Shown here piece by piece: positions 7,071 to 15,857 of a DNA stretch of 64,000 nucleotides (its first letter is position 1; the number at the start of each line of letters is the position of its first letter). The notes beneath the pieces are model-generated. The model did no database searches. It had not been told where the DNA came from and worked only from the letters and a program-made list of their open reading frames with translations. Both the position numbers and the translations under genes were made by a program. This DNA is from JABMMZ01 sp964505065 (GTDB taxonomy: Bacteria; Bacteroidota; Bacteroidia; NS11-12g; UBA955), in contig CAZDGF010000002.1 of the NCBI GenBank assembly GCA_964505065.1, positions 27,528-91,527 of the forward strand, in the 5' to 3' direction.

Positions 7071-9674
7071 CTATTCTATAATCTTCTTCAATTCATGCAG
7101 TTTCATTAGGGCATCTATGGGGGTAAGCGCATTCAGTTCAAGGGTTTTTATTTGTTGGTGTAGCTCTTCTAGCTTTGGGTCGCTAACACCAAACATTGTG
7201 AGTTGGTATTGAGGTACTTTAATGGTTTTTAGTGTTTCTCTTCCGCTAATTTGCGCTCTATCTTTTTCCAATTCTTCCAATATTTGCTCTGCCCGCTGCA
7301 CCACAGTTTTAGGCACACCTGCCATACGGGCTACATGTATGCCAAAACTATGCTCGCTACCGCCTTTTACCAATTTGCGTAAAAATAGTATCTTATCTTT
7401 TGTTTCTTTTACTGCAATATGAAAATTGCAAATGCCTGTAATGTTTTTTTCCAATTCGTTCAGCTCATGGTAGTGCGTTGCAAATATAGTTTTAGGCGCA
7501 TTGGGGTGTTTGCCTAAATATTCGGCTATAGCCCATGCCAAGCTTACGCCATCAAAAGTGCTAGTGCCTCTGCCAATTTCATCTAATAAAATCAAACTGC
7601 GCTCACTAATATTGTTCAAAATACCTGCTGTCTCTATCATTTCTACCATAAAGGTACTTTCGCCACTGCTAATATTATCGCTTGCGCCCACACGGGTATA
7701 TATTCTATCTACCAAGCCAAATTCTGCTTTTTCGGCAGCCACAAAGCAACCTATCTGCCCCATTAAAACGGCTAAAGCCGTTTGCCTTAACACCGCACTT
7801 TTGCCACTCATATTTGGTCCTGTAAGTATTACAATGCGTTGGCTTTCTTTATCCAACTGAATAGTATTAGGAATATAGGCATCATCTATTTTTAATTGCT
7901 GCTCAATAACAGGGTGTCGGCAGTTTTCTAAATTTAGGTTAAAACCTTCGTTAATTGTAGGTTTATGGTATTGAAACTGAATAGATACTTGCGCAAAACT
8001 GAGCAAGCAATCTATACGTGCCAATAGCTGACTATTAAGCTGTACAGCGGTAATATAATTGGCTGTAAACTGCAAAAGTTCGGCATACAATCTGTTTTCT
8101 ATTTCAGAAATTTTGCTTTCGGCTGTTAATATTTTTTCTTCGTATTCTTTTAATTCAGGGGTTATATAGCGCTCGGCATTTGTTAGCGTTTGTTTACGAA
8201 TCCAATCCGCAGGCACTTTGTCTTTATGCACATTGGTAACTTCTAAATAATAGCCAAATACATTGTTAAAAGCTATTTTTAAAGAAGAAATATCTGTGCG
8301 CTCCACCTCCCTTTTTTGCACATTCAATAAATAATCTTTACCACTAAAGGAAAGGGTGCGCAACTCATCTAACTCAGCATTTACGCCATCGTTTATTACC
8401 CCACCTTTATTGATAAGCAAAGGTGAGTCTATTTTAATTTCCTTTTGAATTTTATCAATAAGCGTTTGGCAAGGATTGAGTTGTTCCGCCAATATTTGCA
8501 TTTCGCTGCCTTGTAGTTTGCTTGCTATTTCTTTTATCTGTTTTACACATTCCAAAGCCCTGCCCAGTTGGGTAATTTCTCGGGGATTGGCTCGTAGTAA
8601 TGATATTTTAGAGATAATACGCTCTATATCGCCACATTGTTTTAATTGCTGCCCTATGTTATGCATACTGGCACTATCATTTACCAATATTTCTACCGTA
8701 TTTAAGCGGCTATTTATTTCGTGTAAATCTTTTAAAGGCAATACCACCCAGCGTTTCAGCAAGCGGCTGCCCATTGGCGTTAGCGTTTTATCCAATACAT
8801 CTATCAAGCATTTTCCGCCAGGGTAGGTAGGATAAAGAATTTCCAAATTGCGAATAGTAAATTGGTCGAACCACACAAAGGTATCTTCATCAATACGGCT
8901 AATAGCATTAATGTGTTTAATATTGGTTTGCTGATTATGCTCTAAATAATACAAAGCACTACCAGCAGCAATAATGGCATTTTGCAAATGGCTAATACCA
9001 AAGCCTTTGAGCGTGGTGGTAAAAAAATGAGCCAATAGCTTTTCAGTAGCATAATCGAGTTGAAAAACCCAATCATCGAGGGTAAATTGGTAGAACTTAT
9101 CGCCTGTTAAATTTTTAAATAATTGGGCTTGATTTTTACAAACTATAACCTCTGCTGGGCGAAGGCTATTGAGCAATTTATCTATATATTCCAAAGTACC
9201 TTCGGCTACTAAAAACTCACCAGTAGATATATCTAAAAAAGCGCAACCAGCCACATTGCCATTAAAATATACCGATGCTAAATAATTGTTTGTATGCGTA
9301 TCTAATACCTTGTCATTGTAAACCACACCTGGGGTAACAAGCTCTGTAACCCCACGTTTTACAATGCCTTTAGCCATTTTTGGGTCTTCCAGCTGGTCGC
9401 AAATAGCTACCCGCTGCCCTGCCCGCACAAGTTTTGGCAAATAAGTATCTAAGGAATGGTGAGGAAAACCAGCCAATTCTATTTCGCTACTGCTACCTGC
9501 CCCACGTTTGGTAAGCACAATACCCAATATTTTGGAAGCCGCAATGGCATCTTCGCCAAAGGTTTCGTAAAAATCGCCCACTCGAAACAATAACAAAGCA
9601 CCTGGGTATTTTTGCTTAAATCCCCAGTATTGCTTCATTAAAGGTGTTACAGTGTCGGTGTTTTTTGTAGTCAT
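7071..9674 (-). CDS. mutS: DNA mismatch repair protein MutS
   Basis: At 867 residues it has normal MutS length. The N-terminal mismatch-binding domain carries the Phe-x-Glu motif in FRVGDFYETFGEDA (about residues 29-42). The ATPase domain has the Walker A TGPNMSGKSAV (about 618-628), then LLDEIGRGTSTFDG (Walker B and signature) and FATHYHEL. MutS binds mismatches as a dimer, clamps DNA with ATP and recruits MutL. It is transcribed leftward, divergent from the TrmH-type methylase gene 50 bp away. The gene appears intact. Confidence 0.97.
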   Translation of the reverse strand: MTTKNTDTVTPLMKQYWGFKQKYPGALLLFRVGDFYETFGEDAIAASKILGIVLTKRGAGSSSEIELAGFPHHSLDTYLPKLVRAGQRVAICDQLEDPKMAKGIVKRGVTELVTPGVVYNDKVLDTHTNNYLASVYFNGNVAGCAFLDISTGEFLVAEGTLEYIDKLLNSLRPAEVIVCKNQAQLFKNLTGDKFYQFTLDDWVFQLDYATEKLLAHFFTTTLKGFGISHLQNAIIAAGSALYYLEHNQQTNIKHINAISRIDEDTFVWFDQFTIRNLEILYPTYPGGKCLIDVLDKTLTPMGSRLLKRWVVLPLKDLHEINSRLNTVEILVNDSASMHNIGQQLKQCGDIERIISKISLLRANPREITQLGRALECVKQIKEIASKLQGSEMQILAEQLNPCQTLIDKIQKEIKIDSPLLINKGGVINDGVNAELDELRTLSFSGKDYLLNVQKREVERTDISSLKIAFNNVFGYYLEVTNVHKDKVPADWIRKQTLTNAERYITPELKEYEEKILTAESKISEIENRLYAELLQFTANYITAVQLNSQLLARIDCLLSFAQVSIQFQYHKPTINEGFNLNLENCRHPVIEQQLKIDDAYIPNTIQLDKESQRIVILTGPNMSGKSAVLRQTALAVLMGQIGCFVAAEKAEFGLVDRIYTRVGASDNISSGESTFMVEMIETAGILNNISERSLILLDEIGRGTSTFDGVSLAWAIAEYLGKHPNAPKTIFATHYHELNELEKNITGICNFHIAVKETKDKILFLRKLVKGGSEHSFGIHVARMAGVPKTVVQRAEQILEELEKDRAQISGRETLKTIKVPQYQLTMFGVSDPKLEELHQQIKTLELNALTPIDALMKLHELKKIIE

Positions 9675-9693
9675 TTAAATGGTAAAAAAGAAA

Positions 9694-9701
9694 TACTTTT
9701 G
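9694..9701 (+). promoter_or_regulatory. Bacteroidota-type -7 promoter element for the methylase gene
   Basis: TACTTTTG fits the TAnnTTTG consensus and lies 24 bp before the ATG at 9725. No clear TTG -33 element is seen at the usual spacing. Confidence 0.5.
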
Positions 9702-9724
9702 CGGCTTTAAATATTATCTTTTAA

Positions 9725-10273
9725 ATGTTCCGCAAGTTAAAGCTACAACAACTAAACCGATTAACAATTTATCAATACAAAGAAAAAGCCAAAAAGCCTA
9801 TTTGTGTGGTGTTAGATAATGTTAGAAGTATGAACAATGTGGGCAGTATTTTTAGAACAGCCGATGGCTTTGGTATTGAAAAACTATGGCTTTGCGGTAT
9901 TACAGCACAACCACCACACAGAGAAATTCATAAAACAGCCTTGGGTGCAGAAGAAAGCATACCTTGGCAATATACAGCAACTACTTTAGAGGCTTGCCAA
10001 CAGCTAAAAGTCAATGGCTACAAACTAATAGCCATAGAGCAAGCAGAGGGCAGCAAATTGTTGAATGAATTTAAGCTTGGTTGGTCTGGAGACCAACCAA
10101 AGGAAACAGAAAAATACGCTATTATTATGGGCAATGAGGTAGATGGCGTAAGCGAAGAGGTATTAAACCTTTGCGATGAGTGTATAGAAATACCGCAATT
10201 TGGCACCAAACATTCGTTTAATGTAGCGGTGTGTGCTGGTATAGTACTTTGGGAATTGGCGAAAAAAAATTAA
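9725..10273 (+). CDS. TrmH/SpoU-family RNA 2'-O-methyltransferase
   Basis: This 182-residue protein holds the three SPOUT motifs: NVRSMNNVGSIFRTADGFG (residues 34-52), the knot strand YAIIMGNEVDGVSEE and the C-terminal HSFNVAVCAGIVLWEL. The trefoil-knot fold binds SAM and methylates ribose 2'-OH in tRNA or rRNA; the target cannot be assigned. Its last 165 bp are duplicated at 11072-11236. The second copy ends in a different, perhaps original, tail (AERNKIIEL), so the present ending AKKN may be the product of an insertion. Confidence 0.85.
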   Translation: MFRKLKLQQLNRLTIYQYKEKAKKPICVVLDNVRSMNNVGSIFRTADGFGIEKLWLCGITAQPPHREIHKTALGAEESIPWQYTATTLEACQQLKVNGYKLIAIEQAEGSKLLNEFKLGWSGDQPKETEKYAIIMGNEVDGVSEEVLNLCDECIEIPQFGTKHSFNVAVCAGIVLWELAKKN

Positions 10274-10294
10274 TTTAAAATTACTTCCCCTTAC

Positions 10295-10993
10295 TTAGTG
10301 TTTTTTATCTATTGGTATAACATAAGAACCAGAAGTATATCCTGCACCAGGCATAGATACTACTACAAGCATTATACTATCATTTCTTACTGCAAAATTA
10401 AAATCTTTAAATTTTAAAACTTCTCCATTGTCTGCTAAAATTTCATCTTCAATACTTTCATCTTTGAAAAGTTGTGAAAAATATTGCTTTTGCATTTTAT
10501 TGATTAATGGTAACTTAGCTTCCATTTTAAAATCTTTATTTTCAATAATTTTATTGTTTTTTACATCAATATTCAATACTTTGTTTTCCGAGAAATGATT
10601 ATTTCCTCCATGCAGACCTTCAACAAAAAAAAACTGAACAATTGAAATTAAATTTTCATTTTTTGTTAAAATTTCATATTGATTTGATACTACTGCTTTA
10701 ATTTCTCCATCTTCAAAAGATGATTGAGACTCTTTTATTGATTCTATATAATTATTAACATTTGATACTAAAATATTATTTACTTTTAATTGAAAATTAC
10801 TGTCGTTCAAACCATCTATTTGAGGATATGATAGTTCGTCTATTTCTAAATTTTTATGTTTAATTGTTTTAGCCTTAATTACTGTATTTTTTATATCAAT
10901 AATATTTGGTGTAGATTTTTCACTTTTATTATTGTTATTACATGAATATAAAAAGAGTAATATCCAAAATAAAAAAGCTGTTTTGTTTTTCAT
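10295..10993 (-). CDS. Lipoprotein with DUF4163/DUF3298 (RsiV/PdaC-like) domains
   Basis: The start at 10993 gives MKNKTAFLFWILLFLYSCNN, a typical lipoprotein signal peptide with Cys around residue 18; a start three codons earlier is possible. The body has the pattern of DUF4163 (YPQIDGLND..., residues about 56-130) followed by DUF3298 (FVEGLHGGNNHF, then ...FAVRNDSIMLVVV), as in RsiV, PdaC and many Bacteroidota surface lipoproteins. It probably faces the periplasm; the ligand is unknown. The gene lies inside an 800-bp insert between two copies of the methylase 3' end, suggesting recent acquisition. Confidence 0.75.
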   Translation of the reverse strand: MKNKTAFLFWILLFLYSCNNNNKSEKSTPNIIDIKNTVIKAKTIKHKNLEIDELSYPQIDGLNDSNFQLKVNNILVSNVNNYIESIKESQSSFEDGEIKAVVSNQYEILTKNENLISIVQFFFVEGLHGGNNHFSENKVLNIDVKNNKIIENKDFKMEAKLPLINKMQKQYFSQLFKDESIEDEILADNGEVLKFKDFNFAVRNDSIMLVVVSMPGAGYTSGSYVIPIDKKH

Positions 10994-11071
10994 ACTTTGC
11001 AAATATATTAATTATTTTCAAATTTTCTAATTCGCAATGAATATCAATTTTGGTGGAATTTTATTCTAAAG

Positions 11072-11251
11072 GAAAAATACGCTATTATTATGGGCAATGA
11101 GGTAGATGGCGTAAGCGAAGAGGTATTAAACCTTTGCGATGAGTGTATAGAAATACCGCAATTTGGCACCAAACATTCGTTTAATGTAGCTGTTTGTGCT
11201 GGTATAGTACTTTGGGAATTGGCGGAAAGAAATAAAATTATTGAATTGTAG
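11072..11251 (+). pseudogene. Duplicated 3' fragment of the TrmH-family gene
   Basis: Bases 11072-11236 repeat 10109-10273 with only a few mismatches, stay in frame and end with ...LWELAERNKIIEL and TAG at 11249-11251. There is no start region, so this is a gene fragment. Its stop overlaps the 3' end of the convergent endonuclease-family gene by 14 bp. Confidence 0.85.
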
Positions 11252-12296
11252 TTTCCACTAATTTATGGTCGCTACCAAGTGTAAAAGTTTTGTAATTTAA
11301 ACCCTTAAAACTTTTTGGATAAAGTATGTAATCTATTCTAAAATTGGGCATCATACCAATATATGTTTTGCCAAAACCTATGCCGTTTTCTACAAATGCA
11401 TCTTTTAATTTATTGGATAATTGAGCATAAGCGTAAGAAACTGGTGGGTCGTTAAAATCGCCAATTACACAAAAATCATATTTTAGTTGTTTAATATCTT
11501 TTTTAATCACATTTACTTGCTCTGCTCTTTTTATGTAAGCATTTTTCATTCTGCTAATCATGTTTTTTGATTGTGCTATTTTTTGTTCGTTGTCTTCGGG
11601 TATATCTTTAATAAACTCATAATCTTTTTTCTTAAATCGGAAAGATTGCAGATGAACATTGTAAAATCGCAGCAAGTTTTTTTCTATTTCAATATCGGCA
11701 TAAGTGCACATATTGCCTGTTATTTGGTCGAAATGCACCAAGCCTGTACCTTCAATTTTAAAATTAGAAAATATAGCCAAGCCATATTCGCCTTTTTTTC
11801 TGCCATCATTCAGTTTTTCAAAATAGGAATATCTAAAATTCCCTATTTTTTTTATGCTATCAAGTGTGGTATTGGTAGTTCCAATATTTAAAAATTCTTG
11901 TACACAAAGTATTTCGGGCTTGTTGTTTTCAATATAATGAATAAGCGAAGACAAATGCCAATTATTTTGCACATAGCCAAACAATCCTGCATTGTAAGTG
12001 GCTATTTTTATACCTTTTTCTTGCTTTGTGGTTTGGGTTATTTTAAAGGTTTGAAACAAATGTTGCCAACCAATGGCAATAGCTATTAGGCTATACAAAC
12101 ATCTATAATTAAATTGTATAAGCCATAAAAAAATAAAGCATATATTTACAATAACCAATACAGGATAGGCTAAACCTAAAAAGGCTAAAAACCATATTTC
12201 TTGCGCACTAATGTATGTACTTGCATAAGCCCCAATTAAAAGCAAAATAGCTATAATATTAAAACTAAAAACAAATTTTTTGATAAATTTTAACAC
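11238..12296 (-). CDS. Membrane-anchored endonuclease/exonuclease/phosphatase family protein
   Basis: This 352-residue protein opens with hydrophobic segments (about residues 5-70, likely three membrane helices), then an EEP domain: VQEF metal-binding Glu (about 130), YNVHLQS, the IGDFNDPP catalytic block and a C-terminal SDHKLVET. The family hydrolyses phosphodiester or phosphoester bonds in nucleic acids, phosphoinositides or sphingolipids; the membrane anchor favours a lipid or extracellular substrate. It starts 3 bp downstream of the rhomboid gene stop, so an operon is likely. Confidence 0.8.
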   Translation of the reverse strand: MLKFIKKFVFSFNIIAILLLIGAYASTYISAQEIWFLAFLGLAYPVLVIVNICFIFLWLIQFNYRCLYSLIAIAIGWQHLFQTFKITQTTKQEKGIKIATYNAGLFGYVQNNWHLSSLIHYIENNKPEILCVQEFLNIGTTNTTLDSIKKIGNFRYSYFEKLNDGRKKGEYGLAIFSNFKIEGTGLVHFDQITGNMCTYADIEIEKNLLRFYNVHLQSFRFKKKDYEFIKDIPEDNEQKIAQSKNMISRMKNAYIKRAEQVNVIKKDIKQLKYDFCVIGDFNDPPVSYAYAQLSNKLKDAFVENGIGFGKTYIGMMPNFRIDYILYPKSFKGLNYKTFTLGSDHKLVETTIQ

Positions 12297-12298
12297 AA

Positions 12299-13147
12299 TT
12301 AATCTTGACTTGCTTTAAATAATATATCTTTTTCCTCTTTGCTCAAACGCTCGTATCCACTTTTTGAAATTTTATCTAAAATGGCATCTATCTCATCTTG
12401 CGAAGGGCTATTTTTACTTTTACTCGTTGCTTTTTTCGATTTATTAATTTCTACTTTGTAGTTTATATTTGGCTTTCTTTTTTGTATAAAATTAAACGAA
12501 AACCAACTTAAATTCCCTTGCCTATATTTGGCATAAAGCCAGCCAAATATAGCGCCCCCAATATGCGCAATATGCCCGCCAGGATTGTTGGTAGGTATGG
12601 CTATTAAATCTAAAACCAAATAAGCGAAAGATAACCATAACAATTTTAAACTAAACAAACCCCAAACACTTACTTGTAAATTAGGCGCATAAGCTGTAGC
12701 GGCAAATAAAATAGCCAATACACCAGCACTAGCACCTATTAAAGTACTATTGCTACCGCTAAATACAGGCAATAAATTATAACAAACTAAATACAGAATA
12801 GCACCCGATACACCACCCCATAAATAAACTTTCCAGGTATCTTTTTTATTGAAAAAATCTTCAAAAATTCTTCCTGCAAAAAACAACATCAGCATATTGA
12901 ATAAAATATGAATAAATCCAAAATGTCCAAATTGGTATGTAATAAGTGTGTAAGGTTTTACAATAAATTGGCTAAACGATGAAGGTACAGCCAATAAATC
13001 CATAGCTTGACTTTGAGATTTTGTAGAAATAAAAATAAATAAATTTACAATACCCAATACAACATATACAGCTATGTTAATGATAATTAGTTTTGTAATT
13101 ACATTGCCATATTTTAGTTGGTATTTAATATCGTCTGCTATACTCAT
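12299..13147 (-). CDS. Rhomboid family intramembrane serine protease
   Basis: This 282-residue protein has about six membrane helices. The catalytic pair is visible: Ser140 in GASAGVLA and His195 in GGHIAHIGG. A cytoplasmic Lys/Ser-rich C-terminal tail (about 225-282) resembles a short EF-hand-like helix (DEIDAILDKISKSGYERLS) found in many Bacteroidota rhomboids. It cleaves membrane protein substrates within the bilayer. It is cotranscribed with the EEP gene downstream. Confidence 0.9.
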   Translation of the reverse strand: MSIADDIKYQLKYGNVITKLIIINIAVYVVLGIVNLFIFISTKSQSQAMDLLAVPSSFSQFIVKPYTLITYQFGHFGFIHILFNMLMLFFAGRIFEDFFNKKDTWKVYLWGGVSGAILYLVCYNLLPVFSGSNSTLIGASAGVLAILFAATAYAPNLQVSVWGLFSLKLLWLSFAYLVLDLIAIPTNNPGGHIAHIGGAIFGWLYAKYRQGNLSWFSFNFIQKRKPNINYKVEINKSKKATSKSKNSPSQDEIDAILDKISKSGYERLSKEEKDILFKASQD

Positions 13148-13199
13148 GCTTTATGTAATAACAAATTTTTTAGACAAAATATTGCGAATTGGTATAAAA

Positions 13200-14603
13200 T
13201 TATTCAATTTTAAACAATGAAAGTTTATAATTATTCAGTTGCATTTTTACAATTAAAGGATTTGAGGGGTCGTTCAAATACCAAATTCTTTCATAACCAT
13301 TGGTTATTCTAATACAATCTATAAATTCTGTTTTATTGTTTTTGTTTAAAATATCTATTTGCTCGTGTCCTTCAATAGCAAAAGTAGAAAATTTACTATT
13401 CGATAATGTATTAATTGTAGCCGTAGAATCTTTGATTAAGCTATTATATTGTTGAGCGCTTAACCAAAAAGTAATTCTATCGTTTAAGGTTTCGTTTATG
13501 CCATTGGCATAGTTTATCTGTAAATTTTTTGCTGAATCTAAAGTAGATTTACTTAATACAATATTGCCACTATCCGTATGTTCTGTATCTATTTTTGCCC
13601 AATTAAAAGCTATTTCATTTTTTATATCAAATGTCTTCAATTTTACATTGAAAAATTCGTTTTCTGTTTCATACACTAATTTATCGCCATTTTTTAATTG
13701 AATAGTATTTTGCAAATTAGTGCAAAATTCAGCTAAATTAATATTTTCGCCACCTTCGCTAATTCTTATTTTTTTAGCTATAGCGCAAGCAGAGTCGGTT
13801 TTATTGGTTTTAAATAAATAAGTTGCATTTAGTTTCATAATACCTAAATCTTCCGCAGCATAAGCATTTAAGGTATCTAAATCGTTTTTAATCTCTGTAT
13901 TGTTTATTTCTAATTGATAATAGGCACGCAAAAATACAGCTGTATATTTATCTGCCGAATTTATTTGAGGTATTATTTCATTTAAAGTTTCTACTGCGCC
14001 TTCTATATTTTGTAATTCATGCTGACACCTTGCATAATATAGTTTGGTAATAGTTTTAGCAGTATTATCTTTCCATACTTTAGTATAAGCTACGTTGTAA
14101 AAACGAATTGCCTCTTCAAAGCTTGCCCCTGCAAAAGCTACTGTACCAAGCGATGCGTAACCTACCGCCATAGTTGGCAGTAATTTTATTGTTCTTCGGC
14201 ATAATACACGTTTTGCACTATCGGAAAGCAAAGAATAACTTACATGTGTAATAGCAAAATCTGAAAAAATTTCAGGTTCTTTTGGATTATTGGTGTAAGC
14301 CAAATTAATGTTTTTCCACATATCTTCATATTTTTCTGCATACATGGCAATATTGGCTCTAAGCAAAAAAGCTTCTTTATTTTTAGGACTTAATACCAAT
14401 ATTTTTTTTATAATGGCTTCGCATTCAGCATCTTTTGAAACTTTATATAGGGCATAAGCTGAATCAACAAGCTTTTTAACTTGCGGATTTGGTTTTGCAA
14501 CAATTGTGGTTTTTGGTTTATTTACAGTGGGTTTTGGCTTTGGTTTAGTTTGCGCAACTACTATTATTGGTAAACAAACAAATAAGAAAAATATATTTTT
14601 CAT
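13200..14603 (-). CDS. Secreted TPR-repeat protein
   Basis: This 467-residue protein has a Sec signal peptide (MKNIFFLFVCLPIIVVAQ) and a Lys/Pro/Thr linker, then several TPR-like helix pairs (about residues 45-260: LRANIAMYAEKYEDMWKNI, then SLGTVAFAGASFEEAIRFY). A C-terminal beta-rich region follows. It is probably a periplasmic or surface scaffold. There are no catalytic motifs and the function is unknown. It lies 53 bp upstream of the rhomboid gene in the same orientation. Confidence 0.7.
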   Translation of the reverse strand: MKNIFFLFVCLPIIVVAQTKPKPKPTVNKPKTTIVAKPNPQVKKLVDSAYALYKVSKDAECEAIIKKILVLSPKNKEAFLLRANIAMYAEKYEDMWKNINLAYTNNPKEPEIFSDFAITHVSYSLLSDSAKRVLCRRTIKLLPTMAVGYASLGTVAFAGASFEEAIRFYNVAYTKVWKDNTAKTITKLYYARCQHELQNIEGAVETLNEIIPQINSADKYTAVFLRAYYQLEINNTEIKNDLDTLNAYAAEDLGIMKLNATYLFKTNKTDSACAIAKKIRISEGGENINLAEFCTNLQNTIQLKNGDKLVYETENEFFNVKLKTFDIKNEIAFNWAKIDTEHTDSGNIVLSKSTLDSAKNLQINYANGINETLNDRITFWLSAQQYNSLIKDSTATINTLSNSKFSTFAIEGHEQIDILNKNNKTEFIDCIRITNGYERIWYLNDPSNPLIVKMQLNNYKLSLFKIE

Positions 14604-14638
14604 GAATTATATAATACCTACAAAGGTACAATAAAAAC

Positions 14639-14914
14639 TTATTTTATAGAAAATTTTGATTGGGGCAAACCCATATTAAAATCTTCATTTACTTGCATGT
14701 ATTCGTTTTTACACACGTTCATTAAAATAGAATCTAAATAATCGCGCATATCTTTAATAGAACTTGCCTCCCACAAGCATACGCAAAGTTCCATATTTTT
14801 ATCTGGAAATACTTGGTGCAAAAGAATATGGCTTGGTAAATTTGGAATTTCTTTTTGGCAAATTTCCCAAAACTTATTGGTATCGGATATTTTATGGATA
14901 ACGGAAATAAACAT
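14639..14914 (-). CDS. Small alpha/beta-barrel-like protein (91 aa)
   Basis: I chose the ATG at 14914 (MFISVIHKISDTNKFWEICQ) over one 14 codons upstream, because conserved-looking sequence starts here. The pattern of a beta-strand with His, a helix, LHQVFP, then a strand ending CLWEA and a helix looks like a ferredoxin-like, dimeric alpha-beta barrel (DUF4242-type) protein. Such proteins bind small ligands or metals. The ligand is unknown. It follows frr by 50 bp. Confidence 0.55.
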   Translation of the reverse strand: MFISVIHKISDTNKFWEICQKEIPNLPSHILLHQVFPDKNMELCVCLWEASSIKDMRDYLDSILMNVCKNEYMQVNEDFNMGLPQSKFSIK

Positions 14915-14964
14915 ATTTGGCTTTAGAAAATGTATTCTACTATCAACAAAAATCAAACCAAAAA

Positions 14965-15519
14965 TTAAACCGTCATTATTTCTTTTTCTTTTTCTACCAC
15001 CATGGCATCTATTTTAGCAATAGTTGCATCTAATTGCTTTTGAACTTTTGCTTCTGCATCTTTTGCCTCATCTTCGCTCAAGCCTTCTTTTTGCAATTTT
15101 TTTATCTTTTCGTTGGTATCCTTGCGGTAATTGCGTGCTACTATTTTACTGTTATCGCCCTCGTGTTTCACCATTTTTGCCAATTGCACCCTGCGTTCTT
15201 GGGTTAATGGTGGTATTGTAATGCGTATAGAATTGCCATCATTGCCAGGTGCAAAACCTAAATTACTATCAATTATGCCCTTTTCAATATCTCTAATTGT
15301 ACTTTTTTCCCAAGGTTGAACCATAATTGTACGGCTATCTGGGGCAGAAATATTAGCTACTTGACTTATAGGTACAGGCGCACCATAATACTCTACCATA
15401 ACGCTTTCCAACATATTTGGGCTGGCTTTGCCTGCTCTAATATTGCCAAACTCATGTACGGTATGGTTGATACATTTTTCTAAATTTTGGGTGTAATCTG
15501 ATAATACTTGACTAATCAT
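14965..15519 (-). CDS. frr: Ribosome recycling factor
   Basis: 184 residues, the usual length. It has the N-terminal helix with FGNIRAGKASPNML (residues 24-37), then VEYYGAPVPISQVANI, and the C-terminal helices RRVQLAKMVKHEGDNSK and VRN-like ARNYRKDTNEKI. RRF works with EF-G to split post-termination ribosomes. The start at 15519 is supported by alignment to known RRF N-termini. Confidence 0.97.
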   Translation of the reverse strand: MISQVLSDYTQNLEKCINHTVHEFGNIRAGKASPNMLESVMVEYYGAPVPISQVANISAPDSRTIMVQPWEKSTIRDIEKGIIDSNLGFAPGNDGNSIRITIPPLTQERRVQLAKMVKHEGDNSKIVARNYRKDTNEKIKKLQKEGLSEDEAKDAEAKVQKQLDATIAKIDAMVVEKEKEIMTV

Positions 15520-15601
15520 TTTTATTAAAAGTAAATTTTATGCAAAAAAACAGCATTCTGAATACTTTTAAAAATTTTTTAATTACGGTTAATTTAAATC
15601 T

Positions 15602-15609
15602 TATATTTG
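15602..15609 (+). promoter_or_regulatory. -7 promoter element for tatA
   Basis: TATATTTG followed by C matches the Bacteroidota -7 consensus and lies 21 bp before the tatA ATG. Confidence 0.6.
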
Positions 15610-15629
15610 CAGTATAAATAATAATAGTT

Positions 15630-15833
15630 ATGACAACTCTTTTTTTAGGAAATTTAGGCGCTACTGAAATCATTTTGATTATTGTAGTAGTATTAATTTT
15701 ATTTGGTGGAAAAAAAATTCCAGAATTGATGCGTGGCGTTGGGCAAGGTATGCGTGAGTTTCAAAATGCTAAAAACAACGTTAAGAGCGAAATAGAAAAA
15801 GGAATGCAAGAAAAATCTGACGAAAAAAAATAA
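15630..15833 (+). CDS. tatA: Twin-arginine translocase subunit TatA
   Basis: This 67-residue protein shows the TatA pattern: a short N-terminal membrane helix (LGATEIILIIVVVLILFGG), the FGxxK(I/L)PEL hinge as FGGKKIPELM, an amphipathic helix GVGQGMREFQNAK and a charged tail. TatA oligomers form the passage for folded proteins in the inner membrane. gatA follows within 24 bp and may be cotranscribed. Confidence 0.92.
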   Translation: MTTLFLGNLGATEIILIIVVVLILFGGKKIPELMRGVGQGMREFQNAKNNVKSEIEKGMQEKSDEKK

Positions 15834-15857
15834 TTTTTTTTCTCATTTTTGCATCCC

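Noticed and set aside
14915..14956. Longer start for the 91-aa protein
   Set aside because: The extra 14 codons look unlike a folded N-terminus, and the second Met starts a clear beta-strand.
15849..15857. TTG start of gatA three codons upstream
   Set aside because: The ATG at 15858 matches known GatA N-termini, and the extra residues are not conserved-looking.
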